This document shows positions 11,001 to 22,600 of a DNA stretch of 64,000 bases, piece by piece. A model generated the notes under the pieces. That model saw nothing but the letters and a program-made list of their open reading frames with translations, made no database searches and was not told the origin of the DNA. Both the position numbers and the translations under genes were made by a program. The number at the start of each line of letters is the position of its first letter. Within the stretch, counting starts at the first letter, position 1. This DNA comes from Tigriopus japonicus (Eukaryota; Arthropoda; Copepoda; Harpacticoida; Harpacticidae), in NCBI GenBank assembly GCA_010645155.1, contig CM021317.1, positions 5,779,123-5,843,122 on the forward strand. The letters are read 5' to 3'.

Positions 11001-14000
11001 GTTATATAAGAAGGGTCTTCTTGTTTTGTCAGAATCAATCAGATTTGTTTCTAGGATTTTCCCGTCCCGATCAACAAGGTCATGTCTCTTTCCAATGCTC
11101 TAAACCGATAGTACTGTTTATCAAACATGGAGAAAAGCATAAATTTATTGACAAAGAAAAAGGTTACAAGGGAAGAGAACTTATTCAACTTATTCCCACG
11201 TAAACAGTTGGAAATGTCACGTGCCACTTAAACTGATGCGATTATTACGGGATTAAGTTATGCAAAACACTTGTAAATTTGAATCGCTATTACTATTAAT
11301 TGAATTATGTACAACGGCACAATCAACTAAGCTAAGCTTTCATAATTAATATGCGTCCTCAATTTTTCAGAAGACTTTCGATGAAAATCATGGGCGAAAA
11401 TTGAAAGGTCAAAAGAATAAATATGTATTGAATGTCGTCAAAACCAAGTAAAGGATCAAACCATCGATCTTCCACAAAACATCTCCAATCTTCTAAGTTT
11501 CAACAATGAGAATTCACTTTACGTAAAACAACTCCTAAAAGTAGGTAACGTAGTAGTATGTACGTCGAGTGACGATTGAATGATGTCGGTGAGGTGTCGT
11601 CTCGATGTGTCCGTGAGATCACACTGCATGAAGAGAATTTGGCGATCTCTCACGCAGACAAAGGCGTTTTAATTGATGCTACTTCATTGCTTTGCTGCTG
11701 GTTCTCGTCGTGATGTGAGCACGGCTTTATCAGTGTTCATTCTACGACGACATGAGCCGCAGAGCATGATGGTCTCCGATGCTTTTTCTACGTTTGTAAA
11801 TTAAAGTGTAACGAGGCTCTTCGAGTGTCACTTCGTCACATCATGGCCAGTTCATCAAGATGAGTCGCCAAACATTTAGCAAAGTCGTGAGCATGTCGAA
11901 AGTCCAACGAGTCCACTTCGTTTGTTGCATTGTTGTTTCGGATGGTTTGGACCACGGAGAAACTTCCCGCAACTACAGACTGTAAAACAACCGACCGTTG
12001 GACATGCCTGCGGTATCTATCCATTCGGACAAAAAGGCAAAAAAGAGTAACTACGACAACATTGGGGAAATTAAAGCTATACATAGGTACATAGGTACAG
12101 TACTACGTGCACATTGGGTCCTGAGGAGGGATTGCTTGGCGTTTTCGAGAATAAGCTCGGCGGCGAACTTAGAAATGTTCGAAGGCTAAGGAGAACGATG
12201 ATGAGTTGGGAAAAGGCACGGAAAACGGAAAACCCAAGCACCTGTCCATCAATGAATGACGAAGGAGATCTGGAATCGGACAGCCAGTGAGTGGTGGTGC
12301 TAAAGGTCTTTCTCAAGAGACACACAACACAAAGGAAGTGAAATGGAGGCTATGCTACCGTACTACTCGACGACACCTCAGTCAGTACACACATCTCCAC
12401 AGTCGAAATGGAGGATGGTGGTGTGAAGAATGCCGATGCCATCCGTCAAGACGGCCGCAGAGCCACGAAGACGAAGCGTTGATCAGAATTAGCGCCAATG
12501 ACTCGGCGGAATCAAATGCCGATACATGCACACACGAAAAATAGATAGATGTTGTAGGAGTAGAGTAGGAGTGGTTGTAGTGCGGATCTCGCGAGTAAAA
12601 AGTGCATGTCATTTGAGAAAACCTCGACACGACGATGGATGGACGATAGACGGACGAATGGACGGATGGATAGACGGTCGAACGGACGAAGGGATAGACC
12701 GATGGACGGATGGATGGATGGATGTTGTTTGGTGCTCGTTCTGGTGCTTTGGAACGACATACACGTCTCTAATTCGCTCGATCTCATGCTCCTTTGACCA
12801 TTGTTTTGTGAGAGTTGTAGGGGGAAGAGGAGGAGCGGGCATTGACAATAGCACATGTACCTACATACAATGCAGCTGAAGCTCTTGACTGTCATGGATC
12901 TACGTATCCTGCTACCAACGTCGATCTCTTCTTGTTCGAGCATTGTGCAAAATAGCCGACTTCACGTTTTCTCAGGGCTCGTTCTCGTTCTTCTTGGTCG
13001 TTGGTTCCCTCGATGGACTCGGTGGGTCGATCGGGGATGATGATCATCATGATCATGGTGGTTTCTCTCGTCTCTCCGTGATCTTCTCGTAATGGTTTAG
13101 CCATGGGTGGTTTAAAGAATCAGCCTCTATTTGCGATCGGTCAGGTAGAACCGACCAAAAACCATTGGCGGAACCAACTACACGCCAATTTCGACCCGCC
13201 AGACTGAACACTCGGCCACCAATTTCGACGGCTTAACGATTATGGGGACACGACTCGGGCAAAACAAATCTGACCCCAATCATAAAGAAAAGGGTATTAG
13301 CCAACCACAATTTAAGTTTGCCCTTCGTTAAACCTTGTTAATAACCTACTACCATATATGCATAGTTTTCGCGTTCTCAGCCAAACCTTTGATTTCGACG
13401 GAAAAGTTCCGTTGAAATGAAAGCCACTCAACCTCGATTAGAAAATATGTTTCCGTTCTTTCGTTTGTAGAACCGCATGCGTCTTTCCGATATTCGAAAG
13501 TCGGATTTCGAGGCTTTGAGCTCTGGATCCCATGGAGAGAGGTGGAGTTTGTAATCTGACTCTCTAAGACGCTGAACGAATCTTTAATTAAAAGTTCACT
13601 GTTTTTAGAGCCTGGGAGAATAATTGGTGGAATTCGGCGTTTTTCCCTCAAAGCCGAAATGAGTTGGCAAAAGCTAACAGTGACTCCAAAACCGACAAAG
13701 GTTAGTAAAAAAGGCTTTTAGAGTCAATCTCAATGAACCTGTATTGTTCAATAATGCCGTTGTGGTAACGGAATCCTTGACAGAAGAAAAATAGGGAAAT
13801 CGATCACAAGGTTTGGTAATACAACTGAAACTTTCAACAAGAAGAACTGTGAAAACTGATATTCCCTTCGAAAATTAATTGTCAGTTAAATCGATGACTT
13901 CGTTATCACGCAAAAAAACTCATTATGTGGCCCAATTAGTGCGTTTAGAAATTCAAACACTTCATCTCCCAAGAACGATATTTTTTAAAGTCTGTTTTAA

Positions 14001-15236
14001 TCATTTTTCGTTTGTCATCAATGTCAAAAAACTTTCAGATTTGGACCAAGATAGAAGCTCATCAATCGAGTCGGAAAGTGAAGATGAATCCAAGAGAGAA
14101 TCCGAGACAATCAAGGCCAGGTAAGCAACTAAATATTTGCTCTTTTCAACAAGGGAGCATTTGTCTGGTTCCGATTTAATTGGAGTCACGTCACGTCATA
14201 AGTGATGCTCCGCTCCAATGATAATCAATTAACACCGACATTCATCTCAGGCATCGGCCCAACCACCATTTTGGCAAAGACAAGCCTACTTCACCTGTGA
14301 GTGAATCCTCCGATAGCTCATTTCTTTGCCGCCTTCACCCCTGTAATGACAGTGCTCAAGAGGTCAGTTTGTGGTCAGTGGATCAAGTGGGTTCATTCGT
14401 TCGATCGTTATTGGGCGATCACTCTTTGGTTGAGGTAGGCAAATCGAACTTCGAAGCTCATCTCTTAACTGGTACAAAACTGTTCTCTGTTAGCAGCGAT
14501 TGCTGCTAAATGGATTACAACTTCAAGAAGTCGTTCTGACTTTGTTTTTAATCTACAAATGATTACTGACAATAAACTAGATACCAATCAAAAAAAAGTA
14601 GCATCATTCACAAATAAAACATTAACATCGCCTAAAGGAAATGGGTAATCAACTAGTCAGGAATACATGGCCAGAATTTTACCTTTGCGTCTGAAAATTT
14701 CGTAAATGGATAATAGAGTAAAACACTTAAAGGATCTATTTCAAAAATCAAGGTTGTGATCGTATTGAAAAAGTCCTTGTATTTTGAAAAACAATTTTTT
14801 CAACACTAGATTGAGAGGGAAGCAACAAATAATGCAACTAATTGCTCTATTCAAGGAGTATTTTTTTCGATCAAAGTAAGATGAATTTAGCCATGTTAAG
14901 GCAAATCCTATTATCCCGCCTTCGTTGCTATCTCTAAATATAAAAAGATAGTTTGCTCAATTTGTTCAAATTTGATTCATTTTGTCATGGAAACAAATCA
15001 GCTTTCATATTTTATTGTGATTGGTATATGCCATCTTTAAAATTGGATTTTTTATGTTGTAGACCTTCCGCAAAGAGGGCATTGATGGGCAATCCCTGCT
15101 TCTTCTCACCGAGGACCATCTCTTGGATCATTTGTCCTTGTGTTTGGGCCATGCCATCAAGTTGTTATCCGCCATCAATAAGCGCTCTCAATTCTGTCAA
15201 CAATGCAATCATTGCTTGTCTTGCCATTCACATTAA
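5032..15236 (+). CDS. SAMD11: SAMD11-like SAND + SAM domain corepressor (one or more exons missing)
   Basis: Exons seen: 5032-5421, 14039-14120, 14251-14434, 15063-15236, with consensus splice sites. The first exon (130 residues from an ATG with A at -3) carries a SAND-type domain at about residues 42-124, with WLTPNEFQ, GRETAKDWKRSIRH and CDCDGCRISSPV. These blocks match vertebrate SAMD11 closely. The 82-nt exon is acidic and Ser-rich. The last two exons encode the SAM domain (VSLWSVDQVGSFV...GIDGQSLLLLTEDHL) and end in a Cys-rich tail (CxxCxxCxxC) before TAA. The first exon ends in phase 0 while exon 14039 needs one preceding base, so at least one exon of length 3n+1 must lie in the 8.6-kb intron. 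I could not identify it. SAMD11 proteins act in the nucleus as Polycomb-linked repressors, and SAM domains mediate self-association. AATAAA at 15245-15250 is a probable poly(A) signal. Confidence 0.82.
5598..5863. mobile_element. Foldback MITE copy 2 (GGTCGGTTGTTGAGG family)
   Basis: A palindrome homologous to 1425-1683, lying in the first intron of the SAMD11-like gene. It starts GGTCAGTTGTTGAGGTAG and ends CTACCTCAACAACCGACC. The arms are more diverged from each other than in copy 1. Confidence 0.78.
6251..7619. mobile_element. Large foldback element with a MITE inserted in its centre
   Basis: Long imperfect inverted repeat. The left arm is about 6251-6625 and opens AGCTCTCAAGTATAGAGT. The right arm is about 7257-7619 and ends with the complement (ACTCTATACTTGAGAGCT, one mismatch). 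Shared internal blocks include the GACCTCTTGCGG / CCGCAAGAGGTC and CCAAGAGGCAAAATTT / AAATTTTGCCTCTTGG pairs. The spacer holds the MITE at 6765-7214. No transposase remains. Confidence 0.7.
6765..7214 (+). mobile_element. CAAGAAGCAC MITE, copy 1
   Basis: 450-bp element with terminal inverted repeats CAAGAAGCACGGAAATCATG and the complement of CAAGAAGCACTGGAATCATG. Flanking 7-mers GCTAATC and GCTAATT suggest a 7-bp target duplication with one later change. Close homologues lie at 41694-42143 (same orientation) and 60423-60862 (opposite). The CA...TG ends recall hAT elements, but those make 8-bp duplications, so the superfamily is open. Confidence 0.8.
7620..9072. other. AT-rich intron sequence
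   Basis: Part of the first intron of the SAMD11-like gene. I see no exon-like segment, domain or repeat I can name. Open frames are short and unrecognised. Confidence 0.3.
9073..9656. mobile_element. 584-bp TIR element with TA target duplication
   Basis: Ends are exact inverted repeats for 18 bp (CACCCTGACACGAAAGTT at the left and its complement at the right). They are flanked on both sides by TA, as expected for Tc1/mariner-group insertion. The interior is open in one frame over about 80 codons (9425-9676) but shows no transposase motif. It is probably a non-autonomous derivative. Confidence 0.75.
9844..10146. mobile_element. hAT-type MITE with perfect 8-bp target duplication
   Basis: Ends TAGTGATGTGTTTCGA and TCGAAACACATCAGTA are inverted repeats with one mismatch. 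The element is bounded by ATTGATAT at 9836-9843 and again at 10147-10154. An 8-bp duplication plus TAGTGATG-like ends fit the hAT superfamily. There is no coding capacity. Confidence 0.85.
10155..12628. other. Intron sequence of the SAMD11-like gene, no exon recognised
   Basis: The left part is AT-rich. From about 11480 onward the sequence becomes richer in CpG-containing words (CGTCG, TCGATG, ACGACG) than the transposon-rich DNA around it. That part is a candidate for unassigned exons, an alternative promoter or enhancers, but no protein motif or core promoter was recognised. Confidence 0.3.
12629..12725. repeat. (GATG/GACG)n microsatellite
   Basis: Degenerate tetranucleotide array built from GATG and GACG words, ending in four perfect GATG units. 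Open frames over it on both strands are artefacts of the repeat. Confidence 0.85.
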
Positions 15237-18200
15237 CTGGATTCAATAAATTCTGAACTTCTTTCCCTTTGTTTTGTGTCAACAATGAGATGCCTTCTCT
15301 TGATTGAACCAGACTTTCATTTGATCATTTGATAGTCGGTCTGCATTGCTTTGCTCGAAGCCATTCTAGAAGAGGTTAAACGTGTGTGTATGTGAGAGAG
15401 AGAGGGGACTTCGCCCTCATCCCGTTATTATCATTACTCGGGAGTGTTCTCGCACTCGTCGGATTCAGACTTGATGCGGTTATGAACCGTTTTTGGGTAA
15501 CTACCACCTCATCTCCCTTGTTTCTTACTTTGAAGGGTTTATACCTTGCTGTATTACAGTTCTGGCGGTGGGCTCAAATGATGATATGAGTAGAATAACC
15601 ATTTCAAAGAGAAAATTATTCGAGCTCGCGCTCAATCTCAGGCAGAGAGATGCGTACAACCAGTTGGAAAAAAGCTTCCTTGATATGAAAGGTTGAAAAG
15701 CTTCTGGCCAGGTCAGTCAGAAAGAGAGAGAGAGAGAGGTGGAGATGCCATGTTTTATGGGGAGACTCAACCAAGTCAGTGAGCGAGTGATCTTTTGACC
15801 CATCTCCGAGAACCGTGAGCATCGCCATAAAGTGCCCGAAGGGCACGTGCCAGCTCTCAACAACAACAACAACTAAAAAACTCCACTTACACACTTGTGC
15901 ACGACGTTGGAAATGATCCCGGCCTTCCACCAAACCACTCGACGTACTGTATGTATAGGTATATGTACCGGTACGTAGCCAACACATCACGATAAACGTT
16001 TTTCGCTCTCTCGAGAAAATGATGGGGATTGCAAGGAAGAAGAAGTAGCGAGAAAAAACACCGAAAAGCAATCTCGATCGGGCTTCTTAGATTCTCGTCA
16101 TCTGCATGCATCAAACTTCACGCAAATTCAAATTGATTTTGAGTGATTGACCAAGACATAGATAGCATCAGCGGGTGTTGAAATCACTGGCAATGGTTGC
16201 TGGTCGATTCTTGTCTCCAGAATGTGGGTTTGGGCTCGTGTCAAGTCCATCGGCGCAATTGCGCCCATTATTTAGCCAGGTCTATCTAGAGGATTAACCC
16301 GCTTTTTGACGCTCGCATGATGTTCGCCGAGATGAGGCGAGGTTTGGTTGGCCATTGCCATCATGGCTACGAGACTTCTGGCACGATAAACGACGCATGT
16401 GACCTGAAAGTAGTTTAATATGGAGATGGGCGACCCACGTGGTCGACTACCGATGCCATGGACTCAACATCGTCTGGACCTTGCTCGGTTTAGTCTTGAT
16501 AAAAGCACAGGTCCAGAGGATGAGTAGTCTGTGGGAGGTCGAGAAGCCGAGTCTACGTTCGACATGGAAGGGCGTGTTCTTGGGCGAGGTTTGAGGTGAT
16601 GATCTCGGCCACATTGTGTAAAAAGTCCATATATTGCTGGAGGAGAACCGAACTGTGAATGGGCGAGTCGTGCAAAAAGCTGGTCCATATGCAAATGAAC
16701 TCGTGAAATGCTGTAGCGAAGTTGTGTTTAAGTACGTCTACATGTTCTCGGGGCTATGGCCATTTGAACCCTTTTGGCACGAGCCTCGTCAGAGGTGATT
16801 TGAAATCTCTCCTTTATACGGATACCGTTTCTTGCATGTCACAAGTGGATTTGAGTCCAACTATGTACAAGCAAAACAAGTGCGAGCAGCGAGGTTTTTG
16901 TACTTGAAACAAAGTTCATCCGATTCCTAATCATTTTTGAGCCTACAATAAAGTAGTTAGCCGATTGTTGTCAACGAACCATTTTAGCCTGGAGGCCGAG
17001 GGTGCTTCTGCTCAATCATTCATTATTATGGTTATTGTCGCAGTCGTTGTTTTTGATGGTGGTTGTAATGGTAATCAGACTACGAACTCTCGGAGACACT
17101 TCCTCACCTACGTAGAGAGTTGCACGTATATATGTACAGTAAATGCAGTAGAGTAGGTGCAGAGAATGATCAATGTATGGTAAGTACTAAATGGGAGCAA
17201 TCAGCCGACGTCAGCTCTCGTAAAAACCCATGTGGTCAATCACCTAAGAGGCTGAAACCATGGGAAGTGAGCATTACCATTCACTTCTGGTGGTTGGTTG
17301 GTTGGTTGGTTGGTTCTCTGCTCCATAGGAAGTAGGCCAGAATGAACTTCGGGAAACGATGGCCACGTCTCAACAAAGACGGACGTGAATGATCGTGGAC
17401 CCTATTATGAATGTGTCGAGTGAGTGCAAGTACAACATGTACGTACATACATGTACTACGTAGGTGCCGACATGGACACATGTGTATGAACAATCGAGCA
17501 CAGGCCAACGGAAGGTAATAATAAACCTAGAATGAATGAATGAAAAACAGAACGACGGAAAAAACACATTCCGCCTTTCGCTTCTTCAGCTTGAGGCCGT
17601 TCTCGATCAATATGAGTTGGTTCACTGGAAATGATTTAACCCTGTGGCATCTTTACTTTTCCTTTCGAGTTGGTTCTATCAAAATAAGATTGGCAATCAG
17701 TTTTTGATCAAAATGAACTGGCCCACTTAAGAACACATTTTGAAAAGAAGGCACTTAGCTGGCCATTCATAACAAAAAGCACAAGGCGATGAGCTATAGA
17801 AAAAAATCATTCTCATTGGTGGTTCTATAGTACGCCATACGAAGTATGATGTCCAAGATGTGTGGAGCACGAGTTTGAACGCTCTGAATAATCTCTGGAC
17901 AACCGATTCGAACCTACCATTTAACTAGGAGCGTCTTTGAACCGCTTGAAAAATCGAGCGAGTCTCAAGCCTAAAGCTCTCGATCTCTGTACACAATCGG
18001 CTACTGTTATCTACCATACCTTGTTCATGTACAATGAACAACGAGGGTCTCACTGAAGAGAAGCGAAATGTAAGAGAGCCAGAGAAAAGGCTCGAGGCCA
18101 TAAACACTGGCCAAAGGGCAAATCTCGAAGGCACGTGGCCAATTTGGTCGACCAAAGGCAGAAGGAGCAAAGCGAGGGATGGATGCAGGAATTTCCAACA

Positions 18201-18309
18201 AAAGTGGGAGACACAAATCTCAACAAGGGAAAGAACGAACCAACGAACATGTGTGTATTGCACAAACAAAAGCAAAAATGGGGAAGTAAAATTAGAATTC
18301 AACACGGGA
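15237..18309. other. Convergent intergenic region between the SAMD11-like gene and the minus-strand SAM gene
   Basis: Holds the 3' ends of two convergent genes. It contains an (AG)n tract near 15724-15739 and a (GGTT)n tract near 17291-17314. The base composition is less AT-rich than elsewhere. No exon or domain recognised. Confidence 0.4.
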
Positions 18310-19641
18310 CTAGGGGTGGTCTGGTTGAGGTTCCGGAGAGCTGGACCTTTGGCTGACGATGGATTTGGACTTCTTATCTCTTTGAACCATCGATTTCAGA
18401 CGTTCCTGACAATGGGTACAGTGAATACAGGCTCCCAAAGAGAGCTTTGAAGATGACGACGACGATGAAGCAATGTGGAACTTGCTTTGGACCATGGATC
18501 GAAGTTTGAGAGCGGGACCGAGTTTCAATCCCAGACGTTTGGTGAGATGGTCGTCAGTTAACAGTGCTAGCGAAGGACCGTCGATATTGTGTTCCTCAAA
18601 TACCTATGACATAGAGCATTGTGATTTCAACCGCGAAAACGGCTCAGGATCGTGGTTCAAAATTACCATCGTGTAATGGCTTTGAACGACAAATATTCAA
18701 ATGAATGTTAAGCCAAGAACTTACCGAACTATATTCCTTGCACATGTCTATGGAGTCCACAAAATCCACGACATCTGAGACAGTCCATTGTAAAACAGCC
18801 GCGTCCATTTCCGGAGAATCTGGACGTCGTTCCGGATGGTTAATCTCTGGTTCTGCTGGTTTTTGGTGAAGGTGTTTTTGGAGATGTTGGTGATGTTGTT
18901 GAAGAAATTGACGTTGCTGGGTCTCTTTGGTTTCAATTCTTTGATCGACCTCCGTTTTGAAGGATGGTGAGGGTGGATTACTTCCGCTCAAATCCAAGGG
19001 ATGATGATCGCCTTTGACGGATTTGCTATTAGTACTATCACGTTTACGAATCTTCATGGGTGGCTCGCCACTTTCTGAATTGGCCATGGTGGTTGAGGTT
19101 CGAGCCGCAGCCAGGTTCAATAAAGCTTGAGTTGAAGACAATTGGTCCATCATGGATGGAAATCCCATGCCAGGAATGGAGCTCATCATGGCTGCGGCTG
19201 CTGCTCTAATTTGTTCATCCTTGGAGGCGTGTTGTAACAAGGGATTCATTCCGGGAGGATACCCTTGTGAACTCAATGGCATTCGAAATGGAGAGGGAAA
19301 CCCCAAAAATGGATTCAATGGAGAGAATCCCAATTTGAGGGACTCTGCCAGATCATTGGCAGGAGGTGAGGATGAGGATGACCTATTGGAGGCAATGAAT
19401 CAACGACGGTAAGCGTTGAAGAGGACAAAGAAATTGGATTGAGATCAAGTACTTACTCGTTGTTGTTATACTTGGCGGCTAAACTTCTCATAAAGTCACT
19501 GTAACTCTTGATTGGTTGGGTTGTGGGAGGTTGCTTTGGTTGTTGTTGATGATGTTGCTGATGTTGCTGTTGAGAGTTAGCCATTATACCCATGAAGTTT
19601 GGTCTCAGAGGGTCGGCTGATTTATGGATGGAATCACTCAT
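18310..19641 (-). CDS. SAM-domain corepressor with PLDLS motif (SAMD7/11 family), gene B
   Basis: Three exons on the minus strand: 19641-19457, 19382-18725, 18603-18310, giving 378 residues. The ATG at 19641 is used; an in-frame ATG at 19656 would add five residues. The N-terminus is Gln/His-rich and has a YSDFMRSLAAKYNN motif. Residues 172-176 (KIRKR) could be a nuclear localisation signal. PLDLS at about 190-194 is the classic CtBP-binding motif. The SAM domain spans about 259-322 (WTVSDVVDFVDSID, then HNIDGPSLALLTDDHL and LGLKLGPALKLRS). A Cys-rich CxxCxxC patch follows in a Ser-rich tail. The SAM domain is split by an intron exactly as in the two neighbouring SAM genes. It has no SAND domain in the exons seen. 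Expected role: nuclear repressor that oligomerises by SAM and recruits CtBP. This role is inferred from motifs. Confidence 0.85.
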
Positions 19642-19656
19642 CACAATTATAACCAT

Positions 19657-22600
19657 TGACCATCACAGACTTGGAACGAGATTCCTGGAGCATCCATCCG
19701 AAGTGGGAGAGAAAGGTACTCTGTGTGACGCTCTCCTCTTGACTGAACGACCGAGCTTGACGAACGAACTTCGTTGTTCAACGGCAAATCATGCATCAGA
19801 CCTCCGCCGCCGAAAATAAGAGAGAGAGAGAGAGAATAAGAGAGGGACCCCGCCAAAGTTGTTCGGGAAGAAATGGTAGGTAGCCACCAGCAGGAGCGAC
19901 TTCTCTTTTTTTTGCCAAATCCTCTGCATGACGTTCGTTTTTCGTGCTCGGCACAGGGTTAGGTTTCCTCATTTGGTGGGAAGTTTGAACGCTTTTACAC
20001 ATCGGGCGAGTTTGTTAAGGAATAGATTGGAAAATTGAGAATTAAGAAATTGAACCTTAAAACTACGATAGGATTTTCCGATTTTATGGAAAAGTTTGTA
20101 GTTTCATATCTACCTTGGTCATATTTTGAAAGTTAGCTCAAGGAGTTATTACGCTTTAAATCACCGATGCTTCCCAGAGCCAAGGAACTAAAGACGGCTG
20201 GATATTTGCTTGGATTTATCTCGAACATTTGTCAAATAAAATATATATATTAATTGAGGCAAACTTTAGCAAATTCATCTCAAATTTTAAAGGAGTCCAA
20301 TCAATGACTTCTTGATTTCCCTCTATTTAATTTGAATTTTGTCATTAAATTTTGCATTTTTTAATTAAATGTCATTCACCTAGACATATTCTATCATTGC
20401 TGCCTGAAGAAATAAATCAATACGCGTACAATGGTTGGCTAGGCTTGAAATGAGAGCAACCAAATCATTTCAGACCACATCCTAACAATGTTTCATGGCT
20501 CATAGGAGACGAATACGTTCCAAATATTTTCTAGAAATTCCAAACACATGACATTATCAAATTCATTCAAAACACTATCTACTATCCCCACTAAAGACAA
20601 TTATATATCACATGAAAGGAATGGAGTTTTCAATTCGTCTTGGAATAACGTCATTGATGCCCATCCCTGTACACGTATCTACATAGAAGGTACAGTTGTT
20701 GCGCGTTCTTGCTTGCCCACTGTCCATGTTCAACTCTCTTGGAATTGTTTTTTTTTTTCGTTGACGGTCAGTGGTTTAATACAATGGCGGTTCTTAAAGA
20801 CAGATGCCTGTACAGAGAGTTCAACTCTTTGCAGAATGAACAACCACTTCAACGACGAGAGTTCGCTAAAGGATCTGCCATGTGAAATCTCTCGAACCAT
20901 TTCAAGCGACGAGAACCGTTTCACTCTTGATTTGATTGTTGTCGTCATTGACGACCAAGCCTCTGAATCCGCATCAACCACCTAACCAGCATGGGACGGT
21001 GATAGACTAAGATTAAATGGAGCTTAAATGTCGCCAACAAGGAAAGGCAAAGCTGCAAAAATTAGGAGATTTGCAAATCAGAATAGCACATCGAATAGAT
21101 CAATAGGAACAAATGTAGATGCTTTGAGAAGTCTTTTCTAAAAGTTTTGACAACTTTATCTAATCTAGGGACAAACTGAGGAATAAGAAAAGGTACGAAT
21201 GCAGATATTGCAGCTAAGCTTCGATATCCTTGATTACTAGTTTATGAGTGTCTGCACGAACGGTATTTCCACCGGAGTTCCGTGCAATATTCTTGAACTA
21301 GAAAGTGTTCCAAAAAGAGGCCGGTTTACTTATCACAATTTTGATGTTAGACGATCTTGCAAAAAGAGTCGAAAACGATTGAAAATTACAGTCAAAACTT
21401 CATATCAGAATATCGTCGGTCAGCTGCAACATTACTCTTATATCACATAAAGGAACCTTATGTACTCAACACATTGTAAGAATGCACGAATTGGAATGCG
21501 TTCATATTTTACTTATTTGCTAATCAAAGCATGTAGCAATTACGTGACCGGTGTATTATCACGTTATTTCCGTACTTAACATCTACTTTGATCTGCAACA
21601 AAATGCTATTCTATTTGCTTTTAACAAGATTTATTATGTGATTTCGTATTTGAGATCATTACAAAAGTAACAAAATTAGTTTTAATTAGTGGCCCTAATT
21701 TGAAATTTGTTAAAAATGCTATAAGTTTAACATTGCAGTATGAGTTGTTTTGAATAAAATACGTCAGCATAAGTTGGAAAAAATACATAAAAAGCCTACG
21801 GAGTTACTAGAGTACTACTTGCCAACTTAATGTGTTGCTTAATACCGGAAATAGTTAGAATAAATGCAAATCTTATCTATTTTGAGGAGACTGATTTCTT
21901 CTTGCTTTGTTATACTTTGTTTTTGAATATTCTTGAACTTTCCAGTTGTCATAACAAGCAAAGCTAACTCTATTGTCTTAGCAACAAATCCTGAATCTAC
22001 TTTGCTTTTTATTTGGAGCAATTATTATTCAGATCAAATTATGACCCAAATTTGATACAGACCACAGAGATATACATACGGTTTTAGTTTGAAGGAGAAT
22101 GTATGGAATAGCCCTACCTCACAAAACTCGTTTGATGTATTTTCATTTCTTAGTACGTAGAAGAATACGCTTTCAATTCCATTCATATTATTCCAGCCGT
22201 CAACCTGCCTAAAAAACTAGGTGATTTCCAAGTTTAAATTCTTCAGAATTTCACATCGTTCATAACATGGGGTGCATACTTGTAAAACCGAAACTTCGAT
22301 GAAATGCGTGTACAAGTATAATTTGTATTTTAGTAGCTCTGATGCTTTCGGTACATCTGAACTGAATTGTACTTCCTCCATTGAAACGCTTATGTATCAA
22401 AATACACGAATTGATCGTCGTATCCAGGCCCTTGAACCCAATTTTCGTATTGCTTTCCAATGAATTCAAAGGAAAGAGCAATCGACCGACCAGATCAGAA
22501 GTCAGATTGGTCGAAGAAATCAACCCATCAGCACTCTGAGAACGAAGACGAACAAGCAAAGCGTGTCTGTTTTTTTTCCCCTGCTTCCTCTCTGCTTCTT

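Noticed and set aside
12512..12943. 143-codon minus-strand frame
   Set aside because: Runs over the GATG/GACG microsatellite, which keeps frames open; Ser-Ile-His-Pro repeats are an artefact.
18034..18450. 138-codon plus-strand frame
   Set aside because: It is partly antisense to the last exon of SAM gene B, which has a clear domain on the other strand.
20548..20985. ATG-started open frame of 145 codons in the B-C intergenic region
   Set aside because: No domain, low-complexity stretch inside, no splice or poly(A) context, and long frames occur by chance on both strands there.
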